NCBI RefSeq assembly: GCF_037991315.1
Contig: NZ_CP150300.1
Coordinates: forward strand, 1,860,001 to 1,924,000
Length of the DNA stretch: 64,000 bases
Direction: 5' to 3'
Source of the DNA: Paenibacillus sp. FSL H8-0079
GTDB lineage: Bacteria; Bacillota; Bacilli; Paenibacillales; Paenibacillaceae
The number at the start of each line of letters is the position of its first letter. Within the stretch, counting starts at the first letter, position 1. A model generated the notes under the pieces. The model saw only the letters and a program-made list of their open reading frames with translations. It had not been told where the DNA came from and did not search any database. Position numbers and translations under genes: made by a program. This document shows, one piece after another, positions 1 to 8,610 of this stretch.

Positions 1-279
1 GACACCCCTACGATTCGGCCTTATTATGAAGAGCGCTGGGCTGAATTGAGTGATTCAAGGGACCTGGATATCGAATTCTCGCTGCAAATTCTGGATGCGC
101 TCCATCGTCGCTGGGTGTTTCTGTTAAACGCGTTGACAGATGCAGATTATGCCAAACAATTCTATCATCCCTCATCGCAAGAAACGACGAGACTGGATTA
201 TAATCTGGGCATGTATGCTTGGCATGGCAAACACCATGTTGCTCATATCACATCGCTTCGGGACAGACTGGGAATTTAA
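1..279 (+). CDS. DinB/YfiT-like putative metal-dependent hydrolase, C-terminal part
   Basis: The reading frame is open from the first base of the window, so only the last 92 residues of the protein are seen. The end of the chain has the pattern of the DinB/YfiT four-helix family: a tyrosine-tryptophan-histidine block (residues AWHGKHHVAHI) supplies the closely spaced histidines that bind a divalent metal in this family. Members act in the cytoplasm, often as thiol-dependent transferases or of unknown substrate. The GNAT gene follows 34 bp downstream on the same strand, so the two may be co-transcribed. The upstream half lies outside the window, so the exact subfamily cannot be fixed. Confidence 0.75.
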   Translation, partial: DTPTIRPYYEERWAELSDSRDLDIEFSLQILDALHRRWVFLLNALTDADYAKQFYHPSSQETTRLDYNLGMYAWHGKHHVAHITSLRDRLGI

Positions 280-313
280 AGAAGCAATAGACCTGTTATG
301 AAAGGAGTGCATC

Positions 314-838
314 ATGACGGATATACATATACGGCTCTTAAATGAGAATGATCCACTTGTAATCTCGCAGGCTTTTCAAGCGCAGGGATGGCATAAATCT
401 GCCGAGCAGTATTTTTATTACCTGGCTGAACAACAGAATGGGGAACGCGTAACCTTGGTAGCCGAGTTGAATGGAGAATTTGCCGGATACGTGAATGTAT
501 TGTGGTATTCCAGCTACCCATCTTTCAGGGAACAAGGCATTCCCGAAATTAACGATTTTAATGTGCTGATGAAGTACCAGCGCCAAGGTATTGGTTCGCG
601 GCTTATGGACCGAGCAGAGGAAGTTATTCTGGAACGAACGGATGTAGCAGGCATTGGTGTAGGCGTGTTTTCTGATTATGGCAAAGCGCAAATTCTATAT
701 GCCCATCGCGGATACATACCAGACGGTCAGGGTGTACACAAGCACGATCATTACATTCAGCCGGGTGAAGAAACAATTATGGACGACGATGTTGTACTGT
801 ATCTTACGAAGAAGTTAAAAGCTGCGCAAGAAGTGTAA
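314..838 (+). CDS. GNAT family N-acetyltransferase
   Basis: 174-residue cytosolic acyl-CoA-dependent acetyltransferase. The acetyl-CoA pyrophosphate-binding motif is visible as YQRQGIGSRLMDRAEE (about residues 89-104), followed by the family's typical second half with GYIPDG near residue 135. The start ATG sits behind AAAGGAG with normal spacing. The N-terminal half resembles GNATs annotated as acting on small molecules, but the acceptor substrate cannot be told from sequence. It probably shares a transcript with the DinB-like gene before it. Confidence 0.85.
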   Translation: MTDIHIRLLNENDPLVISQAFQAQGWHKSAEQYFYYLAEQQNGERVTLVAELNGEFAGYVNVLWYSSYPSFREQGIPEINDFNVLMKYQRQGIGSRLMDRAEEVILERTDVAGIGVGVFSDYGKAQILYAHRGYIPDGQGVHKHDHYIQPGEETIMDDDVVLYLTKKLKAAQEV

Positions 839-887
839 TATGGTCATACCCCTGTCAAGTAGACAGATGTAAAAAAGCTGTCCTGCA

Positions 888-896
888 TGTTATACT
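888..896 (+). promoter_or_regulatory. possible extended -10 promoter of the VOC gene
   Basis: TGTTATACT gives an extended -10 (TGn plus TATACT) 68 bp before the VOC start. No good -35 is seen at 16-18 bp upstream, as is common for extended -10 promoters. Assigned by eye only. Confidence 0.3.
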
Positions 897-963
897 CTAT
901 TGGAATTTGAGGAATGATAAGCAGGATGTTGAGAGATTAGATGATTAGAGGAGTGAATGATGC

Positions 964-1347
964 ATGTTTAGCAAAGTCGGCCAGATTATGTTGTATGTCA
1001 ACAATCAGGATGAATCATTGGCATTTTGGACGGAAATTGCGGGGTTCCATATTGTGGATGAAGTAAACCTTGACGAGGGTATGAGATGGATTGAGATTGC
1101 GCCCACCCCAAATTCGCAGACGAGCATTATTCTTCATGACAAGGAGTTTATGGAGCGGATGTCGGCGGGTGTAAATCTGGGCACACCTTCGTTAATGTTC
1201 TTCACCGAAAATCTGGATCAATTATATGCCGACTTGGCTAGTAAACATGTAACGGTCGGAGAGATTGTCGAGATGCCAACGGGGCGTGTCTTCAACTTTG
1301 CCGATAACGAAGGGAATTACTTTGCAGTCTTGGAACGGGCGAAGTAA
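964..1347 (+). CDS. VOC (glyoxalase/bleomycin-resistance fold) family protein
   Basis: 127-residue protein with the single-module vicinal-oxygen-chelate architecture: a first beta-alpha-beta half beginning GQIMLYVNNQDESLAFW and a second half ending FNFADNEGNYFAVLE, the usual place of the third metal ligand (Glu of the last strand). Such proteins are dimeric metal-dependent lyases, dioxygenases or drug-binding resistance proteins; the exact reaction cannot be assigned. The start ATG is preceded by GGAG about 12 bases upstream. A terminator follows, so the gene is probably monocistronic. Confidence 0.85.
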   Translation: MFSKVGQIMLYVNNQDESLAFWTEIAGFHIVDEVNLDEGMRWIEIAPTPNSQTSIILHDKEFMERMSAGVNLGTPSLMFFTENLDQLYADLASKHVTVGEIVEMPTGRVFNFADNEGNYFAVLERAK

Positions 1348-1377
1348 AGTGCAACTGAAAACAGCTCCTAATTCAAG

Positions 1378-1407
1378 CGATCGACATCCCATGTCGGTCG
1401 TTTTTTT
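1378..1407 (+). terminator. rho-independent terminator of the VOC gene
   Basis: CGATCGACAT and ATGTCGGTCG pair around a CCC loop (one T-G wobble) and are followed by seven T. Confidence 0.85.
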
Positions 1408-1472
1408 GTTGGGAGAAAGCTTTTGTTTTCGAATATAAAATACAAGAAAAATAGAGAATTACTGGGTAAAAA

Positions 1473-1481
1473 TGTTATAAT
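1473..1481 (+). promoter_or_regulatory. possible extended -10 promoter of the methyltransferase gene
   Basis: TGTTATAAT is a perfect -10 hexamer with a TG extension, 87 bp before the likely start codon. The -35 region is poor. Confidence 0.4.
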
Positions 1482-1567
1482 ATAGTGTGGCTGATTAAAT
1501 GAAAATAACGAGAAATTGATAGCGAAGAATCAGGATTGGAACGGAGAATCGAAGGAGGAATGTGGTT

Positions 1568-2287
1568 ATGGAAAAGACGATCAAACATGTGCAGGATCTA
1601 TATGATATGCTCGATGCGGATTTCAGATCTGCCAAGCAGTTTTGGGAACCTTTCTATGAGGATCGGAACAGACCTATTCCCTTTTTCCCAAACAAACCGG
1701 ATGAAAATCTGGTAGCGCTTGTGAACACAGGTGTGCTGAGCGGCGGCAAGGCACTGGAACTGGGTTGTGGCCCGGGCAGAAATGCATTGTATTTAACCCG
1801 CCAAGGATATCAGGTTGATGCTTATGATCTTTCGGAGACAGCTATTGCCTGGGCTAACGAGAGAGCGGCAGAAGAGCAACTGGACGTGCATTTTGAATGT
1901 CGATCTGTGTTCGAACTGGCACCAGAGCAAGAATATGATCTTGTCTACGACTCGGGTTGTCTGCACCATCTGCTACCACATCAGCGCATTCCCTACATAG
2001 ATATGATCCATAATGCACTCCGTCCAGGAGGATGTTTTGGAATGACTTGTTTTGCTCCGGGTTTTGGCGATATTGGTGGGCCGGAAACCGTTATGAATGA
2101 CTGGCAGGTGTATCAAGAGAAGTCGATGCGAGGTGGTCTTGCATTCACGGAGGAGAAGCTTCGCTACATGCTGGAAGATGGCTTCGAATGTGTCGAGTTC
2201 CGTGCGATGAAGGCGATGGAGCAGCATGAACCGTGTTTTGGTGTTCCTTTTCTATGGGCCACGTTGTGGAGAAAGAAAAACTCGTAA
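1568..2287 (+). CDS. class I SAM-dependent methyltransferase
   Basis: 239-residue Rossmann-fold methyltransferase. Motif I is ALELGCGPGRNALYL (about residues 62-76) for S-adenosylmethionine binding, followed by the acidic end of strand 2 (YQVDAYDLS) and a post-motif II YDLVYDSGCLHHL. The pattern YDSGCLHHL is typical of the Methyltransf_25/thiopurine-like small-molecule methyltransferases common in Paenibacillus. I chose the ATG at 1568 because it lies 9 bases after AAGGAGG; the GTG six bases earlier is too close to that site. The substrate is unknown. The SDR gene follows 48 bp later. Confidence 0.85.
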   Translation: MEKTIKHVQDLYDMLDADFRSAKQFWEPFYEDRNRPIPFFPNKPDENLVALVNTGVLSGGKALELGCGPGRNALYLTRQGYQVDAYDLSETAIAWANERAAEEQLDVHFECRSVFELAPEQEYDLVYDSGCLHHLLPHQRIPYIDMIHNALRPGGCFGMTCFAPGFGDIGGPETVMNDWQVYQEKSMRGGLAFTEEKLRYMLEDGFECVEFRAMKAMEQHEPCFGVPFLWATLWRKKNS

Positions 2288-2335
2288 GAATAGGAGAATT
2301 ACATGCAATGAAAATAGAGGAGGCGTGGTATCGGA

Positions 2336-3112
2336 ATGGGAACAGGAACAGGAACAGGAACAGGAAGAAGACACTTTATCATTACAGGCACATCGAAAGG
2401 AATTGGTTTACAACTTGCGCAGTTATTATTGGCTAAGGGAGACTACGTTTATGGTATTTCACGTGGGAGTTCGGATCTGTTGGAATCAGGCGAGGAATGG
2501 AGCGGGCGTTACCGCCATGTTCAGTATGATCTTGCCGACCTGAATGGGATCGATGATTTGATTACACGCATATTGGACCAAATACCTTCTCAGGAAGCTG
2601 AATTCATTGGACTCATTAATAATGCAGCGATGCTGGAGCCTCTAAGACCTATCGATCAGTGCAGTGCGGTTGAGATAAGTCAGAGTCTTAACATCAGTCT
2701 CGCAGCGCCGATGATATTGAGTTCATCTTTTATTCAACAAACAAATCACCTGTCCGCCAGACGTAAAATTGTTAATCTCTCATCGGGTTCGGGAAGTTAT
2801 CCCGCGCCTTCAATGGCAGTGTACTGTACATCGAAGGCAGGCATGAACATGTTCACCCAATGCTTATCTTTGGAACAAACGGGTCAACAGAACCCTGTTG
2901 AGATTATTGCTTTTGATCCGGGGATGGTGGATACGGAATTGCAGGCTGTTGCACGAGGCAAAAGTGCAGAGGAGTTCGCCCTTGCAGGTATGTTCAATCA
3001 AGTATATGAATCAGGACAATTAAGATCGCCACGAGACGTAGCGATGCAGTTGATCGAGCGGATGGACGAAAACAGTGATGCAAGCCATGTTATACACACT
3101 GTTGAGAGCTAA
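2336..3112 (+). CDS. short-chain dehydrogenase/reductase, YueD/benzil-reductase-like
   Basis: 258-residue NAD(P)-dependent oxidoreductase. The coenzyme motif TGTSKGIG lies near residues 17-24, the NNA motif near residue 96, the catalytic Ser in NLSSGSGSY near residue 150 and YCTSKAG near residue 163 with the YxxxK pair. The best family match from memory is (S)-benzoin-forming benzil reductase/YueD, so a diketone or sepiapterin-like carbonyl is a plausible substrate. The N-terminus carries a run of Gly-Thr pairs encoded by a hexanucleotide repeat starting at codon 2, which is not part of the normal fold. The Shine-Dalgarno sequence GAGGAGG is 12 bases upstream, a little far. Confidence 0.85.
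   Translation: MGTGTGTGTGRRHFIITGTSKGIGLQLAQLLLAKGDYVYGISRGSSDLLESGEEWSGRYRHVQYDLADLNGIDDLITRILDQIPSQEAEFIGLINNAAMLEPLRPIDQCSAVEISQSLNISLAAPMILSSSFIQQTNHLSARRKIVNLSSGSGSYPAPSMAVYCTSKAGMNMFTQCLSLEQTGQQNPVEIIAFDPGMVDTELQAVARGKSAEEFALAGMFNQVYESGQLRSPRDVAMQLIERMDENSDASHVIHTVES
2339..2362 (+). repeat. hexanucleotide microsatellite (GGAACA)x4 in the SDR start region
   Basis: Four exact tandem copies of GGAACA, followed by one variant GGAAGA, lie directly after the start codon and encode Gly-Thr pairs. Because the unit is two codons, gain or loss of copies keeps the frame but changes the N-terminal length. Confidence 0.95.
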
Positions 3113-3267
3113 TATGATATACGATACTTCTTTCAGCTCGTTTTCTTACGAAGTATGGATACCTTTTGATATAAGCCTAACTTCCCTGTACACTGGAATC
3201 AGCGATCGGAAGAATGATTCGTAACGGTAAAGGTGATCCTGCAACAACGGAGTCTAATTATCTTATT

Positions 3268-3297
3268 CAACCTCAACCTCAACCTCAACCTCAACCT
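3268..3297 (+). repeat. hexanucleotide microsatellite (CAACCT)x5 upstream of bceR
   Basis: Five exact tandem copies of CAACCT, ending directly at a TAG. The repeat is in frame with an ATG at 3214, giving a 28-residue reading frame that ends in five Gln-Pro pairs; no convincing ribosome binding site precedes that ATG, so I do not call it a gene. The repeat is 28 bp before the likely bceR start and could alter the leader length. Confidence 0.95.
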
Positions 3298-3324
3298 TAG
3301 AAGATCAGAAACGTGGTGAATCTC

Positions 3325-4014
3325 TTGTTTAAAATTATGCTCATTGAAGACGACGAAACGTTATTCAGTGAAATCAAGGAACGTTTGTCCCAGTGGTCGT
3401 ATGACGTGTATGGTGTGCAGGATTTTGGAAAGGTATTGCAGGAGTATAGTGTAATTCAGCCGCAACTGGTCATTATTGATATTCAGTTACCTCAATATGA
3501 CGGGTTCCATTGGTGCCGGATCATTCGTTCGCACTCTAATGTGCCGATTATCTTTTTATCCTCACGGGATCATCCTGCGGATATGGTCATGTCCATGCAT
3601 TTGGGTGCAGACGATTTTATCCAGAAGCCTTTTCACTTCGATGTATTGATTGCCAAGATCCAAGCGACTTTGCGGAGGGTGTATAACTATAATACAGAGC
3701 ATATTGAACTTCGAACCTGGCGTGGTGCTGCTATTGAATATGTGAAAAATACACTGACCTGCGGGGGTGAATCTGTCCTGTTGACCAAAAATGAGATGTT
3801 CATTCTTAAAGTGCTGGTCGAGCACAAAAATCAGATTGTTACCCGTGAAGATCTCATCCGCAGCTTGTGGGATCATGAGCATTTCGTAAGTGACAACACG
3901 CTGACGGTTAACGTTAATCGGTTACGGAAGAAACTTGAACCCATCGGCTTGGAGCGTTACATTGAAACCAAAGTAGGTCAGGGCTACATGGCAACGGAAG
4001 AGGCAGAAGCATGA
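3325..4014 (+). CDS. bceR: BceR-type response regulator (antimicrobial peptide sensing)
   Basis: 229-residue OmpR-class regulator. The receiver domain occupies residues 2-115 with the acidic pair E8-D9-D10, phospho-acceptor D52 (IIDIQLP) and a conserved K near residue 102 (FIQKPF). The winged-helix DNA-binding domain follows (about 130-225), ending ETKVGQGYMA. It is very close to Bacillus BceR over its whole length. I chose TTG at 3325 because the family begins MFK(I/L)MLIEDDE and a GGTGA lies six bases upstream; GTG codons at 3313 and 3316 would add four or three residues. It overlaps bceS by 4 bp (ATGA). It should activate the bceAB promoter through the inverted repeat at 5011-5028. Confidence 0.93.
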   Translation: MFKIMLIEDDETLFSEIKERLSQWSYDVYGVQDFGKVLQEYSVIQPQLVIIDIQLPQYDGFHWCRIIRSHSNVPIIFLSSRDHPADMVMSMHLGADDFIQKPFHFDVLIAKIQATLRRVYNYNTEHIELRTWRGAAIEYVKNTLTCGGESVLLTKNEMFILKVLVEHKNQIVTREDLIRSLWDHEHFVSDNTLTVNVNRLRKKLEPIGLERYIETKVGQGYMATEEAEA

Positions 4015-5015
4015 TCGGAAAGTACATACGAGAAAGGGCTAGTTGGTTATGGCTACTGGTAAGCATGCAACTTATTATTTTATTGGTGGCCTATCTGGAC
4101 TCGTCCATTCCATTCCAATCTGTCATGTATATCGTAGGACTGAATGTGGTGGTATGTCTTGTTTTTATCTGGGCGAGATACCTGAAAGAAACCCGCTTTT
4201 ATAAAAAGTTGAACACCTGGGATCATACCTATGATCTTGGGGAGCTTGACATCGCCGAGAGTCCCTATGAACTCATCGTACACGAGGCTATTACCTCCCA
4301 GACGGAGCGGTATCGTAAGGAGTCGTCACATCATTTTATCGCTCTGGAACAGGAGAAGGACGAGATGTTGTCCTGGATTCATGAGGTGAAGACCCCACTG
4401 ACTGCGTTGCAACTGATGATCGAGCGCTTGCCAGATGAAAAGTTACAGAGCCAAATGACATTTGAATGGTTACGAATTCATCAGTTGCTGGATCAGCAGC
4501 TTCATCAAAAGCGTATTCCGTTTATGTATAATGATCTGTTCATCGAAGAGACGGAACTTGAACCGGTATTGAATAGCGAGATACGAGCGTTGAAATCGTG
4601 GTGCATTTCCAAAGGCATTGGCTTTGATGTGTCTTTAATGGTATCGCGCGTGCTCACAGACAGCAAATGGTTAGGCTTCATCCTCCGGCAGTTGTTGAGC
4701 AATGCGGTGAAATATAGCGATTCATCGGACATCCTCATTGAAAGTTGGGAACAGGATGGACACATCATACTCATGATTCAGGATCACGGGCGAGGGATTG
4801 AGACTCAAGATCTGCCGCGTATATTTGATAAAGGTTTTACGTCTACCCGAGGCAGAATGGATGGAGCGGCAACCGGGATGGGGCTGTATCTGGTTCGTCA
4901 AGTGGTCCAGACGCTTCATATGAACATTCATGTAGAGTCTTCTCATGGCGAGGGCACAACCGTCACACTTACTTTTCCGCGAAAAAACGACATGGTTGAT
5001 CTTGCAGGCGTGTGA
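4011..5015 (+). CDS. bceS: BceS-type intramembrane-sensing histidine kinase
   Basis: 334-residue sensor kinase with only two N-terminal membrane helices (about residues 12-30 and 37-57) and almost no extracellular loop, the hallmark of kinases that sense flux through a partner ABC transporter rather than the peptide itself. The phospho-acceptor is H124 in SWIHEVKTPLTAL; the ATPase domain shows the N box (RQLLSNAVKYS), G1 (DHGRGIE) and G2 (GMGLYLVRQ) motifs. It is translationally coupled to bceR. Its stop codon lies inside the operator that controls the following bceAB genes. Confidence 0.92.
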   Translation: MIGKYIRERASWLWLLVSMQLIILLVAYLDSSIPFQSVMYIVGLNVVVCLVFIWARYLKETRFYKKLNTWDHTYDLGELDIAESPYELIVHEAITSQTERYRKESSHHFIALEQEKDEMLSWIHEVKTPLTALQLMIERLPDEKLQSQMTFEWLRIHQLLDQQLHQKRIPFMYNDLFIEETELEPVLNSEIRALKSWCISKGIGFDVSLMVSRVLTDSKWLGFILRQLLSNAVKYSDSSDILIESWEQDGHIILMIQDHGRGIETQDLPRIFDKGFTSTRGRMDGAATGMGLYLVRQVVQTLHMNIHVESSHGEGTTVTLTFPRKNDMVDLAGV

Positions 5016-5028
5016 CAACAATGTCACA
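5011..5028 (+). promoter_or_regulatory. BceR operator, perfect 7-4-7 inverted repeat
   Basis: TGTGACA, a 4-bp spacer and TGTCACA form a perfect inverted repeat of the layout known for BceR-like regulators. It overlaps the TGA stop of bceS (5013-5015) and lies about 52 bp before the bceAB -10, the position expected for an activator site. Confidence 0.8.
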
Positions 5029-5056
5029 TGCTTTTTGGTTTTGTTCGGTGAATCAC

Positions 5057-5085
5057 ACGATAACACTGCACATTCCGCCTATGAT
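5057..5085 (+). promoter_or_regulatory. likely bceAB promoter (TATGAT -10, weak -35)
   Basis: TATGAT at 5080-5085 is a good -10; the hexamer 17 bp upstream (ACGATA) hardly resembles a -35, which fits a promoter that needs the activator bound upstream. The transcript would start about 40 bp before the bceA start. Confidence 0.5.
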
Positions 5086-5131
5086 ATAGACATGAGCAAT
5101 TTGGAGAAGATCTATGAGGAGTGAGTGGGAT

Positions 5132-5887
5132 ATGTGGATACTGGAAGCCAAAAAAATTCATAAAGTCTATGGTAATAAACTGAATAAACAGGAAGTGCTG
5201 AAGGGGATTGATCTAGGGGTAAGCAAGGGAGAGTTTGTTGGTATTATGGGCCCTTCGGGTTCGGGTAAAACGACGCTACTTAATGTACTTTCCTCCATTG
5301 ATCGGGTGAGCCAGGGCACGATTGATATTGAGGGCAAGGAATTCACCGGAATGAAGGAGAAACAGCTGGCTGAGTTCCGCAAACATCATTTGGGCTTTAT
5401 TTTTCAGGAATATAATCTTCTGGATACCCTTACGGTGAAGGAAAATGTATTATTGCCGCTCTCGATCACGAATATTCCGAAGCAGGAGGCACACCGGAAG
5501 TTTGAACAGATTGCCGGTGAACTGGGAATCTACGAATTGAAAGACAAGTATCCATCTGAGATTTCAGGGGGTCAGAAGCAGCGGACTTCGGCAGCACGAG
5601 CATTTGTCCATGAGCCAAGTATCATTTTTGCGGATGAGCCGACAGGAGCGCTGGATTCCAAGTCGGCTTCGGATCTGCTCGGCAAGTTAAGTGATATGAA
5701 CAGCGCACGAAAGGCGACTATTATTATGGTTACCCATGATCCGGTTGCCGCAAGTTATTGCAGCAGAGTGATCTTTATTCGAGACGGTCAGATCTACACC
5801 CAGTTGAATAAAGGAGACGAGTCACGGCAATCGTTCTTCAACGATATTATCAAAACCCAGGGCGTGTTGGGTGGTGTGCAGCAATGA
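5132..5887 (+). CDS. bceA: BceA-type ABC transporter ATP-binding protein
   Basis: 251-residue ATPase that drives the BceB permease, which removes bacitracin-like peptides from their lipid target at the membrane. Walker A is GPSGSGKTT (residues 40-48), the signature is SGGQKQR, Walker [10 protein letters not shown], and the H-loop histidine is in VTHDP. The family start MxILEA selects the ATG at 5132, which sits 10 bases after GAGGAG; an ATG at 5114 would add six residues. The end VLGGVQ is also as in Bacillus BceA. It overlaps bceB by 4 bp. Confidence 0.93.
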   Translation: MWILEAKKIHKVYGNKLNKQEVLKGIDLGVSKGEFVGIMGPSGSGKTTLLNVLSSIDRVSQGTIDIEGKEFTGMKEKQLAEFRKHHLGFIFQEYNLLDTLTVKENVLLPLSITNIPKQEAHRKFEQIAGELGIYELKDKYPSEISGGQKQRTSAARAFVHEPSIIFADEPTGALDSKSASDLLGKLSDMNSARKATIIMVTHDPVAASYCSRVIFIRDGQIYTQLNKGDESRQSFFNDIIKTQGVLGGVQQ

Positions 5888-7809
5888 GCTTGAGTTATAT
5901 TATCTTCCGCAATCTCAGGAAAAATCTGAAGAATTATTATCTCTATGTATTTGCGCTTGTGTTCAGTGTGGCCTTATATTTTTCCTTTGTGACGTTACAG
6001 TATGATCCTTCCATGGATGAGGTGGCTGCTTCAACGAAAGGTGCGGCCGCCATAGGCACATCTTCGGTACTTTTAATCGTCATTGTCGGCATCTTTTTGC
6101 TCTATGCCAATACGATCTTTATCAAGCGGCGCAGCAAAGAAATTGGGTTATTTCAATTGATTGGACTGACGAAGGGCAGAATTTTTGGCATTTTGAGTGC
6201 GGAGAACAGTATCCTTTATTTTGGCTCCATGGCTATTGGTGTGTTAATTGGGTTTCTTGCGTCCAAGCTGGTATTGATGATATTGTTCAAAATTCTCGGT
6301 GTAGATGCGATTACGAAACTGTACTTCTCTCCGATGGCACTGATGCAAACGGTGATTGTCTTTACGATAATGTATTTGCTCATCATGCTGATGAACTACA
6401 CTTTTATCAAGAGACAGAGCATTCTCTCGCTCTTTCGGGTGTCGGCCACTTCGGAGCAGCAGGTGCAAAAGATGTCGTTTGGACAGATGATTGTTGGCGT
6501 CTTGGGTATTGCTCTGATTGTGTATGGATACTTCATGTCTGCACGGCTGTTCAGCGGTGAGGCAATGGATATGCAGCAGTTGATGTATACGATGATCCTG
6601 ATTCTCTTCTCGGTCATACTGGGGACATACCTGTTCTATAAGGGTTCGGTAAGTTTTATTTTTAATCTGATTCGCAAAAGTAAAAACGGATACCTTACCA
6701 TTCATGAGGTGTTGTCTTTATCTTCAATCATGTTCCGCATGAAGTCCAACGCATTGCTGCTTACAATTATTACAACCGTGTCGGCGCTTGCTATTGGCAT
6801 GCTGTCACTCAGTTACATTTCGTATTATTCGGCAGAGGCTCAGGCGAAGGAAAGCTTGCCGGAGGATTTTTCATTTGCTCAGGTTGAGGTGAAAAATCGA
6901 TTCGTAGCGGAGTTGGAACACAAACAGATACCATATGAAGAGAAGCACAGAGAGCCTATTTATATTGAAATTGATGCTCATGAAGTGATGGATGAGTCCG
7001 TGACGGAACAATACCTGTTCAGTAGTGTGTTGAGTGACAAGATGGTAGATAACATGGATCTGCAACCAGGTGAAGTGGTTTTCATGGGATATGGAAATGC
7101 CATTCAGCAGTTGATTACCATTCAAGAGAAAGGTCCAATCGTCTTGCATGGATTGAAGCGAACGCTGGACCAGCACCTGATCGGAACCACCAAACAGGGA
7201 GTACTTCCTTCGTACTATACTGGGGGTACGCCGGTTGCGGTAGTGCATGAAACGGTATATCAGCAGCTGCGACAGGATCTCGATTCCGAGCTTCAGAAAC
7301 CCGAGCGGACTGACTACTATGGTGTGCGTATTCTGAACGAGGGGCATGCTGAAGAGGCATATGCCGTATATAAGGAGCTGCAGTTGGAAGCACCGAGCTT
7401 CTCCCAGATTGAGTTCAAAAATAACCAACGTAACAATATGGGCTTAATTATGTTCATTGTTGGTTTCCTTGGTCTAACATTCTTGATTACATCGGGATGT
7501 ATCCTGTACTTTAAACAAATGAATGAGAGTGAAGAGGAGAAGGGCAATTATACCATTCTTCGTAAACTTGGATTCACGCAAAGCAATCTGTTGAGAGGAA
7601 TTCAGATCAAGCAGTTGTTCAACTTCGGTATTCCGCTTGTGGTGGGACTGAGTCATAGTTATTTTGCCGTTAAATCAGGTTGGTTCTTCTTCGGTACGGA
7701 GCTGGCGACACCCACGGTCATTGTCATGATAGTCTATACATTGTTATATTCGATTTTTGGTCTGTTGTCTGTGTGGTACTATAAACGGGTAATTAAGGAA
7801 GCTTTGTAG
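5884..7809 (+). CDS. bceB: BceB-type ABC permease with large extracellular domain
   Basis: 641-residue FtsX-superfamily permease. Hydrophobic segments cluster at the N-terminus (about residues 17-38, 57-77, 105-135, 152-172), in the middle (about 200-255 and 290-315) and at the C-terminus (about 520-545, 580-640), with a hydrophilic block of roughly 200 residues (about 318-520) between them. That block is the ligand-binding extracellular domain of BceB proteins. With BceS it would form the sensory complex and with BceA the resistance pump. A terminator 44 bp downstream closes the module. Confidence 0.92.
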   Translation: MSLSYIIFRNLRKNLKNYYLYVFALVFSVALYFSFVTLQYDPSMDEVAASTKGAAAIGTSSVLLIVIVGIFLLYANTIFIKRRSKEIGLFQLIGLTKGRIFGILSAENSILYFGSMAIGVLIGFLASKLVLMILFKILGVDAITKLYFSPMALMQTVIVFTIMYLLIMLMNYTFIKRQSILSLFRVSATSEQQVQKMSFGQMIVGVLGIALIVYGYFMSARLFSGEAMDMQQLMYTMILILFSVILGTYLFYKGSVSFIFNLIRKSKNGYLTIHEVLSLSSIMFRMKSNALLLTIITTVSALAIGMLSLSYISYYSAEAQAKESLPEDFSFAQVEVKNRFVAELEHKQIPYEEKHREPIYIEIDAHEVMDESVTEQYLFSSVLSDKMVDNMDLQPGEVVFMGYGNAIQQLITIQEKGPIVLHGLKRTLDQHLIGTTKQGVLPSYYTGGTPVAVVHETVYQQLRQDLDSELQKPERTDYYGVRILNEGHAEEAYAVYKELQLEAPSFSQIEFKNNQRNNMGLIMFIVGFLGLTFLITSGCILYFKQMNESEEEKGNYTILRKLGFTQSNLLRGIQIKQLFNFGIPLVVGLSHSYFAVKSGWFFFGTELATPTVIVMIVYTLLYSIFGLLSVWYYKRVIKEAL

Positions 7810-7852
7810 AATTGGCATCAGGAGTATGCTGATATAGCAAAATAGATTGAGT

Positions 7853-7889
7853 AAAGGGGAGCTGTATTGTGTACAGACTGCCCTTTTTT
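7853..7889 (+). terminator. terminator after bceB
   Basis: AAAGGG-GAG-CTGTA pairs with TACAG-ACTG-CCCTTT, followed by a T run. The reverse strand also ends in an A/T-rich tract, so it may serve the convergent SRPBCC gene as well. Confidence 0.75.
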
Positions 7890-7897
7890 CTTGCTTT

Positions 7898-8398
7898 CTA
7901 TTGGGATGGGTAGTTGATTTCACCCGTTTCGAGTAGTTGTTTTAAACCTTTGAACATCATATGCCATCCCTGCTCAGAACCGCTGTTGTATTCACGGATT
8001 GCTTTTTCAATATCGTCCCTAGTCCAGCCTTCTTCATGGGGAACGATAATATGTTGTGTAAATGTCATCTCGGAACTCTCTCCATGAGGTGTCACCTCAA
8101 CAGTAATCGTATCTACAGTATCACTGAATTGTGGCATTTCAAATGTAAGCACCAATCGGTTCGGTAGATCAATCTCCAGGTATTCTCCAATAGCTCTGTA
8201 ATCTTTCCCCTCACGATGGTCTACGATTTCCCAAGTACCGCCGACTTTGGGTTCATTCTGTACAACTTTATTTGTCGTTTCGCTCGTGAACAGCCACTTC
8301 TTCATGAGTTTAGGATTCAGCCAAGCGTCCAAGACCTGATTCGTAGGTACATTAAAAGAACGTTTCATCGTTAATAAGGTTGTCGATATGTTGTTCAT
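7898..8398 (-). CDS. SRPBCC/AHSA1-like domain protein
   Basis: 166-residue START-like protein. The pattern RSFNVPTNQVLDAWLNPKL followed by KKWLF is the usual opening of activator-of-Hsp90-ATPase-homology (AHSA1-like, COG3832) proteins, and the chain ends with the long C-terminal helix (GWHMMFKGLKQLLETG). These form a hydrophobic-cavity fold; function in bacteria is mostly unknown. I start at 8398 because AAAGGA lies eight bases before that ATG; upstream in-frame ATGs at 8425 and 8407 lack spacing. It is convergent with bceB. Confidence 0.8.
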   Translation of the reverse strand: MNNISTTLLTMKRSFNVPTNQVLDAWLNPKLMKKWLFTSETTNKVVQNEPKVGGTWEIVDHREGKDYRAIGEYLEIDLPNRLVLTFEMPQFSDTVDTITVEVTPHGESSEMTFTQHIIVPHEEGWTRDDIEKAIREYNSGSEQGWHMMFKGLKQLLETGEINYPSQ

Positions 8399-8610
8399 GA
8401 TCATCATCCTTTGCTGATTCATCACTCTTCATTAACCTTGCTCAATCTTACAGATAATTATAATGGAATTAGTCAATTTGTTTAACAGGATATTTGGAAA
8501 ATGAATATAGCATCATAAAAAAGGATGATTATGGAATCAAGTCGAAATGATGATAGAGTCTATGATTCTGATTCATGTATAACGGTGAAATGAGGGGAGT
8601 AGAAAAGAAG

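Noticed and set aside
3200..3216. Short resemblance (CAGCGATCGGAA) to the family-1 MITE-like element
   Set aside because: Only 12 bases agree well and the surroundings differ, so it cannot be separated from chance.
3214..3300. 28-codon frame ending in five Gln-Pro pairs before bceR
   Set aside because: No ribosome binding site and the frame is dominated by the hexanucleotide repeat; kept only as part of the repeat description.
6244..6705. Long open frames on the strand opposite to bceB and similar shadows elsewhere
   Set aside because: They run inside well-identified genes, lack ribosome binding sites and have unlikely composition.
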